The notes beneath the pieces were generated by a model. That model did not search any database. It had not been told where the DNA came from and worked only from the letters and a program-made list of their open reading frames with translations. A DNA stretch of 12,880 nucleotides, taken from contig DATFGL010000093.1 of assembly GCA_035249465.1 (NCBI GenBank), positions 1-12,880 on the forward strand, written 5' to 3'. Made by a program: the position numbers and the translations under genes. The stretch is from 66-474 sp035249465. Its GTDB lineage: Bacteria > Pseudomonadota > Gammaproteobacteria > Xanthomonadales > Rhodanobacteraceae. Positions 6,644 through 12,880 of the stretch are shown here, in pieces; within the stretch, counting starts at the first letter, position 1, and every line of letters begins with the position of its first letter.

Positions 6644-9600
6644 CAACTCGATTCCTGTTGAAGGATGACGCGAACGTGGTGGGTGGCGCCGTCGGCGGCC
6701 AGCGGAATGCCGGCGCCTGAATCCTGCAACGTTACACCATCCAATTCGACCGCGGCGACTCCGTGGCAGGCGTGGCCGGGGTTTTCCACCTCGATCCGCC
6801 ACGCCGTGCTGCCGCGGCGATAGGTCAACCGGAAGCCCTTCCACTTGCGCGGGATGCACGGTTCGATTCGCAACGTGTCGCCGTGCAGGCGAAAGCCCAG
6901 CACCCATTCCACGATCGCGCGGTACAGCCAGCCGGCCGAACCCGAATACCACGTCCAGCCGCCGCGACCCGTGTGCGGCGCGACCGAATAGACGTCCGCA
7001 CATTCGACGTAGGGTTCGACCTTGTAGCGTTGCAACTTTTCCGCGGTGTCGGACTTCCGGATCGGGTCGAAGATTTCCAGCAATTCGCCGGCCTTGTCGC
7101 CGTTGCCGAGCATCGCGAACGCGATCAGCGACCAGATCGAGCCATGCGTGTACTGGCCGCCGTTTTCGCGCAGCCCGGGCGGATAGCCCTTGATGTAGCC
7201 AGGGTCGTGCGCGGTCTTGTCGAAGGGTTCCGAAAACAACGCAACGTATCCCTCGCTCGGCCGCACCAGGTTCTCGTTCACCGCGCGCATCGCGCGTTGG
7301 CAGCGTTCGGCGTCGCCGCGGCCGCTGATCACCGCCCACGATTGCGCCATCGATTCGACGCGGCATTCCGTGTCGGCCGACGTGCCGAGCGGCGTGCCAT
7401 CGTCGTAGAACGCGCGCCGGTACCACGCGCCATCCCACGCCTTGGTTTCAAGCGCCAGTTCCAGCGCGCGCGCATGGTCACGCCAGCGCGCCAGGCGTGC
7501 GTCGCGGCGATCCTCGGCGAACGGCGCAAAATCACCGATCACCTTGATCAGGAACCAGCCCATCCACACGCTTTCGCCCTTGCCGCCCGCGCCGACCCGA
7601 TTCATGCCATCGTTCCAGTCGCCGGTGCCCATCAGCGGCAGGCCATGCACGCCGCTCGCGAGGCTCGCTTCGATCGCACGCGCGCAGTGCTCGAACAGAT
7701 TACCCGCATCCGGCGACGTGCCGGGTTTGAAGAACGCATCCGTTTGCTCCGGCTTCAATACATCGCCGCAGAGGAACGGCACGCCCTTTTCAAGGATCGC
7801 GGCATCGCCGGTGATTTCGATGTAGTGCGCAACCACGAACGGCAGCCACAACCGGTCGTCCACGATGCGCGTGCGCACGCCCTTGCCCGACGGCGGCAGC
7901 CACCAGTGCTGCACGTCGCCTTCCTCGAACTGGCGCGAGGCGGACAGAAGAATGTGTTCGCGCGCGAGATCGGGCCGCGCGATGCACAGCGCGGCGACGT
8001 CCTGCAACTGGTCGCGAAAACCGTAGGCGCCGCTGGCCTGGTAGAACGCGGTGCGCGCCCACAACCTGCAGGCGAGAACCTGGTAAGGCAGGCAGCGGTT
8101 CACGAGCAGGTCGACCGAACGTTGCGGCGTCTCGATCTGCAACGGTGCCAGCACGCCATCCCAGAGCGTACGCGCGTCTTCGAGCAAAGCATCGAAATCG
8201 GCGCGGCGGTAATGATCGACCAACGCCTGTGCGGTTGCGCGATCCGTGCCTTCGCCCAACACGAATACGATCTCGGCGCTTGAGTCAGGCCCGAGTTCCA
8301 CGGTCGTCACGATGGCACTCCGCGGGCCAGCCTCGCTGCCCGGCTTCGCGCCCTTCGTGCCGCAGGCAATGAACGCCACGGCTTGCGTGAACTCTTCGCG
8401 CCAGGCATTGCGCGCGAACACCGCACCGCGGGCGGCGTCGGATTCGGCCAGGGTCGTCGCACGCGGGTCACTTCCGATCGGCCCGAGCATCCACGCCACC
8501 ACTTGCGCGGCGGAGATACGCCGCGCCCGCCCACTGCGGTTGCGCAAACGCAGCCGCGAAACCTTCACCGGATCGGCGGCGGCCACGCATTGCACCAGCT
8601 CGGTCTCGATACCGTGCACGTTGGCATCGAAGCGCGCGTAACCCGGCCCGAAGCGCGCGATGTACACCGCTCCGCCAGCACGAATCGGCGACGCCGTTGC
8701 GCTCCACTCGGCACCATCGTCCGCGTCCCGCAACAGGAACACCTCGCCCGGCGGATCGCGCACCGCGTCGTTGGACCAGGCGGTGACCTGGTTTTGCTGG
8801 CTGTTCCCCGCCCAGCAATAGCCGCCACCCGTGGCCGTCACCAGGAACCCGAAATCCGGATTGGCGACGAGGTGCGACCATGGCGCCGGCGTGTTCGCGC
8901 CATCGCGCAGGATGGTGACGTATTCGCGCCCGTCCTTCGTGACCCCCCCCAGTCCATTCCAGAATCCCAACTCCTTCGACGACGGCGTGGAGACAGGCTG
9001 GCCGCCGCGCACTCTCGGCGTTGCCCGCATGGGCACATCGATGGACGGCGAGCCGGCCCTGGCCGCGTGACGCAATACCTGTTCGGTCAAGCTGCCGTGG
9101 CGGCCGTCAAGCACGATGCACGCGGCCGTGCGCAAACCGTTGCGCAGCGGTTCATCGAGATCGCCGTCGCGCAACACGAACAGCGAGCCTCGCGACTTGT
9201 CACCCTGCCCCGCTGCGGCGGCCAGTTCCTGCAACGCCGCGTCCAATGGACCGGCCCCCGCGCCTTTCGCCGAACCCACGATCACGATGTCAACGGGCAG
9301 CTGATGTGCGCGCCACCAGCGCTGCGCGCGCAGCAACGCCCTTGCGACGTCCGCCTGCGCGGCATCGTCGAGGCGCAACAACACGATCGGCAGGTCGCCG
9401 GAAATGCCTTTGGCCCACAGCACCGGCGCGCCGCCTTCCGCTTTGGCGACGATTGCCGCGTCGGCGCGCCAGGTGTTGTCGCTGCCCACCAGCGCACCAG
9501 CCAGGTGCTGGAACGCGTCGGCGTCGACCGATTTGACGCCAAGGTCCCGCAGCGCATGCGGGACCGCCGCACGTGCGCGCGTAAATACATCGGCGCAGGC

Positions 9601-10416
9601 TTCTGCCGACATGCAACCACGAATCAGCGCGTGCACTTCTTCGCGCGAAGCGGCCAGCGCGGTAACGAACGCCGCCCGGCGGGTTTGGCCCGGTTGAATC
9701 CCGACGCACGATCGCAAGCTGAAAACAGGGTCCAGCACCGTGCCGACCGTTCCGGACAGCGGTTGCGTGCCGCGCAATGCGGCGGGCGCCGCCAGCGAGC
9801 CATCGCGGCCGATGAAGCGCATGCGGTCGGTCTCCCATTCGCGCGCGCCGCTTTCGTCGCCATCCACCACCAGCGCGTGCGCGGCCCAGACATCCGGCTC
9901 GGATGGATCCTTCTTGCGCCGCCAGGCCAGCAGCACGCCGTCCTCGATGGCGGTCTGCACGAACATCTTCGAGTACGCGGGGTGCGCATCGTCGACCTGC
10001 AACGAACCAAGCAACAGTTCCAGATACGAGGTCAATTCGATGCCGCGGGCAACCGGACCGTCGTTGCGCAGCCCCACGCCGCGCACCTCGACCGGACGCG
10101 CGGGATCGACGGCAACTTCCAGCGTGGTGACCAGCGCGCCATCGCGCCGCGAGGAACGCACCATCGCCTCGTCGGCCCAGCGACGGACCGAACCGCCGCA
10201 GGGCGATGCCGATGCCGACCACACCTTCCCGCCCGGCTTGTCACGCACGTACACGTATCCGCCCGGTGCAGGCGCCGGATCGCCCGGGTGCCAGCGCGAA
10301 ACCGCCAAGCCGTTCCAGCGGCTGTACCCGCCGCCCGACGCGTCGAGCACCACGGAGTAACCATCACGGCCCAGCAGGTGGGCCGGGGTGTGAGGCATGG
10401 CGGCTTGAGCGGGCAT
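6643..10416 (-). CDS. GH94 phosphorylase-like protein, similar to the C-terminal half of cyclic beta-1,2-glucan synthase
   Basis: Predicted 1257-residue soluble protein without signal peptide or membrane segments. It has two copies of the beta-sandwich found in glycosyltransferase-36/NdvB-type proteins: SGGGYSRW (27-34) to VWSASASP (65-72), then FWNGLGG (485-491), TGGGYCW (529-535) and WSATASP (571-577). GISGDLPIV (337-345) between them is also a segment I recognise from cyclic glucan synthases. The (alpha/alpha)6 catalytic part has FRDQLQD (800-806), HWW (837-839), the acid-containing GDWND (932-936), ENGGQYTHG (1084-1092) and WYSGSAGW (1156-1163), which match GH94 acid and phosphate-binding positions. 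GH94 enzymes cleave beta-glucosides with phosphate to give alpha-glucose 1-phosphate; a 1,2-beta-oligoglucan phosphorylase is the closest guess. The GT84 and transglycosylase parts of a full synthase are absent. ATG at 10416 follows AGGA by 11 nt; alternatives are ATG 10398 and TTG 10452. Its place ahead of zwf and pgm fits glucose 1-phosphate supply. Confidence 0.85.
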   Translation of the reverse strand: MPAQAAMPHTPAHLLGRDGYSVVLDASGGGYSRWNGLAVSRWHPGDPAPAPGGYVYVRDKPGGKVWSASASPCGGSVRRWADEAMVRSSRRDGALVTTLEVAVDPARPVEVRGVGLRNDGPVARGIELTSYLELLLGSLQVDDAHPAYSKMFVQTAIEDGVLLAWRRKKDPSEPDVWAAHALVVDGDESGAREWETDRMRFIGRDGSLAAPAALRGTQPLSGTVGTVLDPVFSLRSCVGIQPGQTRRAAFVTALAASREEVHALIRGCMSAEACADVFTRARAAVPHALRDLGVKSVDADAFQHLAGALVGSDNTWRADAAIVAKAEGGAPVLWAKGISGDLPIVLLRLDDAAQADVARALLRAQRWWRAHQLPVDIVIVGSAKGAGAGPLDAALQELAAAAGQGDKSRGSLFVLRDGDLDEPLRNGLRTAACIVLDGRHGSLTEQVLRHAARAGSPSIDVPMRATPRVRGGQPVSTPSSKELGFWNGLGGVTKDGREYVTILRDGANTPAPWSHLVANPDFGFLVTATGGGYCWAGNSQQNQVTAWSNDAVRDPPGEVFLLRDADDGAEWSATASPIRAGGAVYIARFGPGYARFDANVHGIETELVQCVAAADPVKVSRLRLRNRSGRARRISAAQVVAWMLGPIGSDPRATTLAESDAARGAVFARNAWREEFTQAVAFIACGTKGAKPGSEAGPRSAIVTTVELGPDSSAEIVFVLGEGTDRATAQALVDHYRRADFDALLEDARTLWDGVLAPLQIETPQRSVDLLVNRCLPYQVLACRLWARTAFYQASGAYGFRDQLQDVAALCIARPDLAREHILLSASRQFEEGDVQHWWLPPSGKGVRTRIVDDRLWLPFVVAHYIEITGDAAILEKGVPFLCGDVLKPEQTDAFFKPGTSPDAGNLFEHCARAIEASLASGVHGLPLMGTGDWNDGMNRVGAGGKGESVWMGWFLIKVIGDFAPFAEDRRDARLARWRDHARALELALETKAWDGAWYRRAFYDDGTPLGTSADTECRVESMAQSWAVISGRGDAERCQRAMRAVNENLVRPSEGYVALFSEPFDKTAHDPGYIKGYPPGLRENGGQYTHGSIWSLIAFAMLGNGDKAGELLEIFDPIRKSDTAEKLQRYKVEPYVECADVYSVAPHTGRGGWTWYSGSAGWLYRAIVEWVLGFRLHGDTLRIEPCIPRKWKGFRLTYRRGSTAWRIEVENPGHACHGVAAVELDGVTLQDSGAGIPLAADGATHHVRVILQQESS
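8943..8950. repeat. Homopolymer tract of 8 C (8 G in the GH94 coding strand)
   Basis: The coding strand reads CTG GGG GGG GTC (L489-G-G-V492) within the second beta-sandwich of the GH94 protein. The frame is intact on both sides, so the gene is not broken here. Such a run can slip during replication and is also a common place for sequencing error. A second run of 7 G on the plus strand (1331-1337) sits inside pgm, also in frame. Confidence 0.9.
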
Positions 10417-10437
10417 GACAGGGGATTTCCTGGTCCG

Positions 10438-10451
10438 TGTGCGGTCGCACA
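10438..10451. promoter_or_regulatory. Perfect 14-bp palindrome, candidate operator
   Basis: TGTGCG-GT-CGCACA is a 6-bp inverted repeat with a 2-bp centre. It lies 22 bp ahead of the GH94 ATG and just downstream of a possible minus-strand -10 element (10461-10466), so a bound repressor could block the leftward transcript. The 2-nt loop is too short for a good RNA hairpin and there is no T run, which argues against a terminator. The spacing does not match the CRP/Clp site (TGTGA-N6-TCACA), and the sequence is too GC-rich for the usual HexR site. The regulator is unknown. Confidence 0.45.
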
Positions 10452-10460
10452 ACGTTTTTC

Positions 10461-10466
10461 AGTATG
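10461..10466 (-). promoter_or_regulatory. Possible -10 element of the leftward operon
   Basis: Read on the minus strand this is CATACT, matching 4 of 6 positions of TATAAT, 45 nt upstream of the chosen GH94 start. No convincing -35 box lies 16-18 nt upstream of it. It is offered because the 10417-10573 gap is the only place where a leftward promoter can sit outside coding sequence. Confidence 0.3.
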
Positions 10467-10510
10467 CGCGGCACCACCTCAATCATTCGTGAAAGCGGCG
10501 GCGGTGCAGC

Positions 10511-10539
10511 TTGACGCGCCCCGGCATCGGGCACACGAT
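10511..10539 (+). promoter_or_regulatory. Possible promoter for the DUF6065 gene
   Basis: TTGACG (10511-10516) is a 5 of 6 match to the -35 consensus. After a 17-nt spacer comes CACGAT (10534-10539), a weak 3 of 6 match to the -10. Transcription would begin near 10546, leaving a short leader ahead of the ribosome site at 10563. The -10 is weak, so this is tentative. Confidence 0.4.
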
Positions 10540-10562
10540 GCGCCGTTCGATCACTTGCGCGC

Positions 10563-10566
10563 GGAG
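10563..10566 (+). promoter_or_regulatory. Ribosome binding site that decides the DUF6065 start
   Basis: GGAG lies 7 nt ahead of the ATG at 10574. The open frame reaches back to an ATG at 10511, but that codon lies inside the possible -35 region and has no comparable ribosome site, so the later ATG is preferred. Confidence 0.7.
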
Positions 10567-10573
10567 AAATCCG

Positions 10574-11389
10574 ATGTCCGAGACTACGACCAGGGCAGGC
10601 GCGTGCCCCATGCACGCGACGGACGTGGCCAGGCCTGAAGCCCTGCCGGCCGGCGCCGCGCCGCGACTCACCTGCTATCAGGTCGATCCGCGAGCGGTAC
10701 CGATCATTCCCGGCCGCCGCGACCGCACGTGGATGGACCAGACCAACGACCACTACGCCTACCGCTGCCTGCCGCTGTCGATGGCCAACACCAGCGGCTG
10801 GGAGCTGACGTCCCCGCTGGATTTCGAGGTCACATGGAATGGCGGCCAGGGCCTCGACGCGATCACCGCGCGCGCGCCGGGCGTCGATCCCGATGCGCTG
10901 CGCGCGCTCATCACCTCGCATTTCGGCCACGGCATCCTGACCTTCCACACGGGCTGGCTGTTCCGAACCTCGCCGGGCTGGGGTCTGTGGGTGCGCGGCG
11001 CGCCCAACTACGCGAAGGACGGCATCCACGCGCTCGACGGCATGGTCGAAACCGACTGGCTGCCGTTTCCGTTCACGATGAACTGGCGCTTCACCCGTCC
11101 GTGCACGGTGCGTTTCGAAAAGGGCGATCCGTTCTGCTTCATCACGTTCTGTCCGCACACGTTGATGGACGACGTCGCGCCGCGGCGCGCGAACATCGAA
11201 GACGATCCGAAGCTGCAGGCCGATTACACCGAATGGGGCAAGTCGCGCGCGGAGTTCAACAAGCTGCTGCACGAAGGTGATCCCGCCACCGTCGCCAGGA
11301 AATGGCAGCGCGGCTACTTCCAGGGCAAGGCCCTCGACGGCGAAGCGCCTTTCCACGTCAACAAGCGCCGCCTGAAACCGGTCGAATAA
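10574..11389 (+). CDS. DUF6065 family protein of unknown function
   Basis: A 271-residue soluble protein with no signal peptide or membrane segment. Residues 1-30 look disordered; the conserved-looking body starts at LTCYQVDPRAVPIIPG (32-47). Further blocks are YRCLPLSMANTSGWE (63-77), FEVTWNGG (84-91), SHFGHGILTFHTGWLFRT (115-132), GLWVRGAPN (137-145), DGMVETDWLPFPFTMNW (155-171) and FCFITFCPHT (187-196). The abundance of W, H, F and C in these blocks is the hallmark I recognise for DUF6065, a family with no established function. Clustered His and Cys might hint at a metal or redox site, but no known catalytic motif is seen. It has its own promoter candidate and a good ribosome site. It is followed by gnd after an 85-nt gap, so co-transcription with gnd is possible but not shown. 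Confidence 0.8.
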   Translation: MSETTTRAGACPMHATDVARPEALPAGAAPRLTCYQVDPRAVPIIPGRRDRTWMDQTNDHYAYRCLPLSMANTSGWELTSPLDFEVTWNGGQGLDAITARAPGVDPDALRALITSHFGHGILTFHTGWLFRTSPGWGLWVRGAPNYAKDGIHALDGMVETDWLPFPFTMNWRFTRPCTVRFEKGDPFCFITFCPHTLMDDVAPRRANIEDDPKLQADYTEWGKSRAEFNKLLHEGDPATVARKWQRGYFQGKALDGEAPFHVNKRRLKPVE

Positions 11390-11391
11390 CC

Positions 11392-11440
11392 CGCATCGCG
11401 GCACACGGCAGCGCGCGTTACCATCGTGGATTGCGATGCG
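11392..11440. repeat. 8-bp inverted repeat between the DUF6065 gene and gnd
   Basis: CGCATCGC (11392-11399) and GCGATGCG (11433-11440) are exact reverse complements separated by 33 nt. There is no T run after the second arm, so it is a poor terminator. The loop encloses the possible -10 element at 11419-11424. It may be chance in GC-rich DNA. Confidence 0.5.
11419..11424 (+). promoter_or_regulatory. Possible -10 element of gnd-pgl
   Basis: TACCAT matches 4 of 6 positions of TATAAT and lies 50 nt before the gnd start, in the 85-nt gap after the DUF6065 gene. No clear -35 box is visible 16-18 nt upstream. If real, gnd-pgl could be expressed separately from the DUF6065 gene. Confidence 0.3.
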
Positions 11441-11462
11441 TCTTGTCGCGCGAATGCTTCCC

Positions 11463-11468
11463 AAGGAG
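11463..11468 (+). promoter_or_regulatory. Strong ribosome binding site of gnd
   Basis: AAGGAG lies 6 nt ahead of the ATG at 11475. It decides the start: an in-frame ATG 39 nt upstream would add residues before the Rossmann beta-strand and has no such site. Confidence 0.85.
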
Positions 11469-11474
11469 ACCAGC

Positions 11475-12380
11475 ATGCAAATCGGAATGATCGGGCTCGG
11501 CAAGATGGGCAATTTCATGGCGCAGCGCCTGATGAAGGCCGGCCACGACGTGGTCGGCTTCGACCCCAATGGCGATGCGCGCAAGGCGCTGGACGACGCG
11601 GGCGGCAAGGCCGTCGATTCACTGGACAAGCTGGTCGAGGCGCTGCAATCGCCGCGCGCGGTATGGATGATGGTGCCGGCGGGCAAGATCGTGGACCAGA
11701 CCGTCGCGACGTTGAACGAGAAACTCGCCAAGGGCGACGTGGTGATCGACGGCGGCAACTCCAATTACAAGGACGACCAGCGCCATGCCGCGCAACTCGC
11801 GCCGAAGGGCATCGACTATGTCGATTGCGGCACCAGCGGCGGCGTGTGGGGGCTGAAGGAAGGCTACAGCATGATGGTCGGCGGCGATGCAAAAGTCGTC
11901 GATCGCCTGAAGCCCATCTTCGAAGCCCTGGCGCCCGCCAAGGACAAGGGTTGGGGGCGCGTGGGTCCGGTGGGTTCGGGCCACTTCGTGAAGATGGTGC
12001 ACAACGGCATCGAATACGGAATGATGCAGGCGTATGCGGAAGGCTTCGCGATCTTCAAGCACAAGACGGAATTCAAGCTCGACCTGGAACAGATCGCGCA
12101 GATCTGGCGCTACGGCTCGGTGGTGCGCTCGTGGCTGCTGGATCTCACCGCCAATGCGCTGCAGCGCGATCCCGAGATGAAGGACATCGCCGCCTACGTG
12201 GTCGATTCCGGCGAAGGCCGCTGGACGGTCGCGGAAGCCATCGACCTCGACGTGCCCGCGCCCATCATCACGGCATCGCTGATCGAACGCCTGCGTTCGC
12301 GCGACGCGGATTCGTTCTCCGACAAGTTGCTGTCGGCGATGCGCAACGAATTCGGCGGCCACGCGATGAAGAAGGAATGA
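11475..12380 (+). CDS. gnd: 6-phosphogluconate dehydrogenase (decarboxylating), short form
   Basis: Oxidatively decarboxylates 6-phosphogluconate to ribulose 5-phosphate. At 301 residues it belongs to the short class (~300 aa) rather than the ~470-aa E. coli Gnd. The Rossmann motif is GLGKMG at 7-12. DGGNSNYKDD (92-101) and CGTSGGVWGLKEGY (118-131) form the substrate pocket, and GHFVKMVHNGIEYG (169-182) carries catalytic K173 and E180 with H176 and N177. The second beta-strand ends GFDPNGDA with D30. NADP-specific enzymes have an Asn-Arg-Thr/Ser type motif there, so an acidic residue suggests NAD+ preference (inference). The start fits the Rossmann fold and the AAGGAG site. The stop overlaps the pgl start by 4 nt (ATGA). 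It works directly downstream of Zwf, which is in the divergent operon, and of Pgl. Confidence 0.96.
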   Translation: MQIGMIGLGKMGNFMAQRLMKAGHDVVGFDPNGDARKALDDAGGKAVDSLDKLVEALQSPRAVWMMVPAGKIVDQTVATLNEKLAKGDVVIDGGNSNYKDDQRHAAQLAPKGIDYVDCGTSGGVWGLKEGYSMMVGGDAKVVDRLKPIFEALAPAKDKGWGRVGPVGSGHFVKMVHNGIEYGMMQAYAEGFAIFKHKTEFKLDLEQIAQIWRYGSVVRSWLLDLTANALQRDPEMKDIAAYVVDSGEGRWTVAEAIDLDVPAPIITASLIERLRSRDADSFSDKLLSAMRNEFGGHAMKKE

Positions 12381-12880
12381 TCCGCGTACCCGCCGCCCTG
12401 CCCGCGCAGACGGTGCGCTGGCATGAATTCCCCGACGACACCTCGCTGCTGGCCAACGCACTTGCTCGGGTGCTGGCGACGGCGCGCGACGCGATCGCGC
12501 AACACGGCGCATTCGACATCGTGCTCGCGGGCGGCAACACGCCGCGCAAGCTGTATCGCGCGTTGCGCAACGCCGACCCGGATTGGGCGCACTGGCACGT
12601 CTGGTTCGGCGACGAGCGCTGCGCGCCACCCGATGACCCCGAACGCAACAGCCGGATGACCTGCGACGAATGGCTCGATCACGTCGCAATTCCAGCTGCC
12701 AACATGCACCCGATCCCTGCCGAATCCGGCGCGCGCGATGCCGCGGTCCTGTACGCGCGCGAGCTGCGCGGCCTCGACACGTTCGATCTCGTTTTGCTCG
12801 GGCTCGGCGAAGACGGCCATACCGCCAGCCTGTTCCCCGGCCACGACTGGGGCGCGCACACCGATTCGCCGGACGTGCTC
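12377..12880 (+). CDS. pgl: 6-phosphogluconolactonase, 3' end outside window
   Basis: Hydrolyses 6-phosphogluconolactone, the Zwf product, to 6-phosphogluconate for Gnd. The first 168 codons are visible with no stop before the right edge; the family is usually about 220-250 residues, so perhaps a third is missing. The DevB/NagB-like signatures are present: LAGGNTPRKLY at 50-60 (sugar-phosphate loop), WFGDERCAPPDD at 76-87 followed by ERNSR, and LLGLGEDGHTASLFPG at 140-155, whose histidine H148 is the expected catalytic base. The ATG overlaps the gnd stop by 4 nt, with AAGGA immediately before it, so translation is coupled to gnd. Other frames in this stretch are open but have no family signature. 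Confidence 0.95.
   Translation, partial: MIRVPAALPAQTVRWHEFPDDTSLLANALARVLATARDAIAQHGAFDIVLAGGNTPRKLYRALRNADPDWAHWHVWFGDERCAPPDDPERNSRMTCDEWLDHVAIPAANMHPIPAESGARDAAVLYARELRGLDTFDLVLLGLGEDGHTASLFPGHDWGAHTDSPDVL

Larger units (their letters stand above)
1..10416 (-). other. Leftward operon: GH94-zwf-HAD-tal-pgi-pgm-DUF2945
   Basis: Seven genes lie head to tail on the minus strand with no room for internal promoters or terminators between them. The junctions are GH94/zwf TGATG (1-nt overlap), zwf/HAD ATGA (4 nt), HAD/tal 3-nt gap, tal/pgi ATGA, pgi/pgm ATGA, and pgm/DUF2945 TGATG. One transcript starting in 10417-10573 is the simplest reading. The transcript end lies outside the window. Co-transcription is inferred from spacing. 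Confidence 0.88.

Noticed and set aside
4569..6661. Two overlapping long plus-strand open frames opposite the HAD gene and zwf
   Set aside because: Shadows of well-supported genes; no family resemblance or ribosome site.
6643..10416. Complete cyclic beta-1,2-glucan synthase (ndvB/cgs)
   Set aside because: No membrane segments and no glycosyltransferase or cyclisation domain; length is under half of the full synthase.
10438..10451. Palindrome as a CRP/Clp or HexR site
   Set aside because: TGTG and CACA are separated by 6 bp rather than the 8 bp of the CRP pattern, and the centre lacks the AT-rich sequence of HexR sites.
10417..10452. TTG start at 10452 for the GH94 gene, adding 12 residues
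   Set aside because: It lies within the palindrome and close to the possible -10, and ATG 10416 has an AGGA upstream.
6763..10638. Long plus-strand open frames (506 and 751 codons) opposite the GH94 gene
   Set aside because: Shadows; the minus-strand frame carries the GH94 motifs throughout.
10364..11764. 466-codon minus-strand open frame across the divergent region, the DUF6065 gene and the gnd start
   Set aside because: It would run antisense through three supported features, and its peptide is low-complexity with no recognisable domain.
11619..12859. Minus-strand open frames opposite gnd and pgl
   Set aside because: Shadows; gnd and pgl show intact catalytic motifs on the plus strand.

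Overview
This window holds a compact central carbon metabolism locus from a GC-rich bacterium. Protein types and tight gene packing fit a Pseudomonadota; my best guess is a gammaproteobacterium near Xanthomonadales/Rhodanobacteraceae. That placement is an impression only, because no rRNA or other phylogenetic marker is present. I see no mobile element, tRNA, rRNA or CRISPR array.

Layout: from 10416 leftward to 1 (minus strand) runs a seven-gene operon: a GH94 protein resembling the C-terminal half of cyclic beta-glucan synthase, zwf, a HAD hydrolase, tal, pgi, pgm, and a DUF2945 gene cut by the window start. Every junction is a stop/start overlap (ATGA or TGATG) or, once, a 3-nt gap, so the genes are very probably co-transcribed and largely translationally coupled. 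From 10574 to the right edge (plus strand) lie a DUF6065 gene, gnd (short ~300-residue form) and pgl, which is cut by the window end. The two sets diverge from a 157-bp region (10417-10573) holding weak promoter candidates on each strand and a perfect 14-bp palindrome.

How the genes fit together: if the GH94 protein is a phosphorylase, it would release glucose 1-phosphate from a beta-glucan without spending ATP. Pgm would turn that into glucose 6-phosphate. Zwf, Pgl and Gnd would oxidise it to ribulose 5-phosphate with two reduced nicotinamide cofactors, while Pgi and Tal connect the pool to fructose 6-phosphate and the non-oxidative branch. Cofactor-binding residues suggest Zwf can use NADP+ whereas Gnd may prefer NAD+. 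Transketolase, pentose-phosphate isomerase/epimerase, glucokinase and Entner-Doudoroff genes are not in the window.

I do not see a clearly new system. The points most worth a second look are the free-standing GH94 half of a cyclic glucan synthase heading a pentose-phosphate operon, the uncharacterised HAD, DUF6065 and DUF2945 passengers, the probable cofactor split, and the palindrome in the divergent control region.
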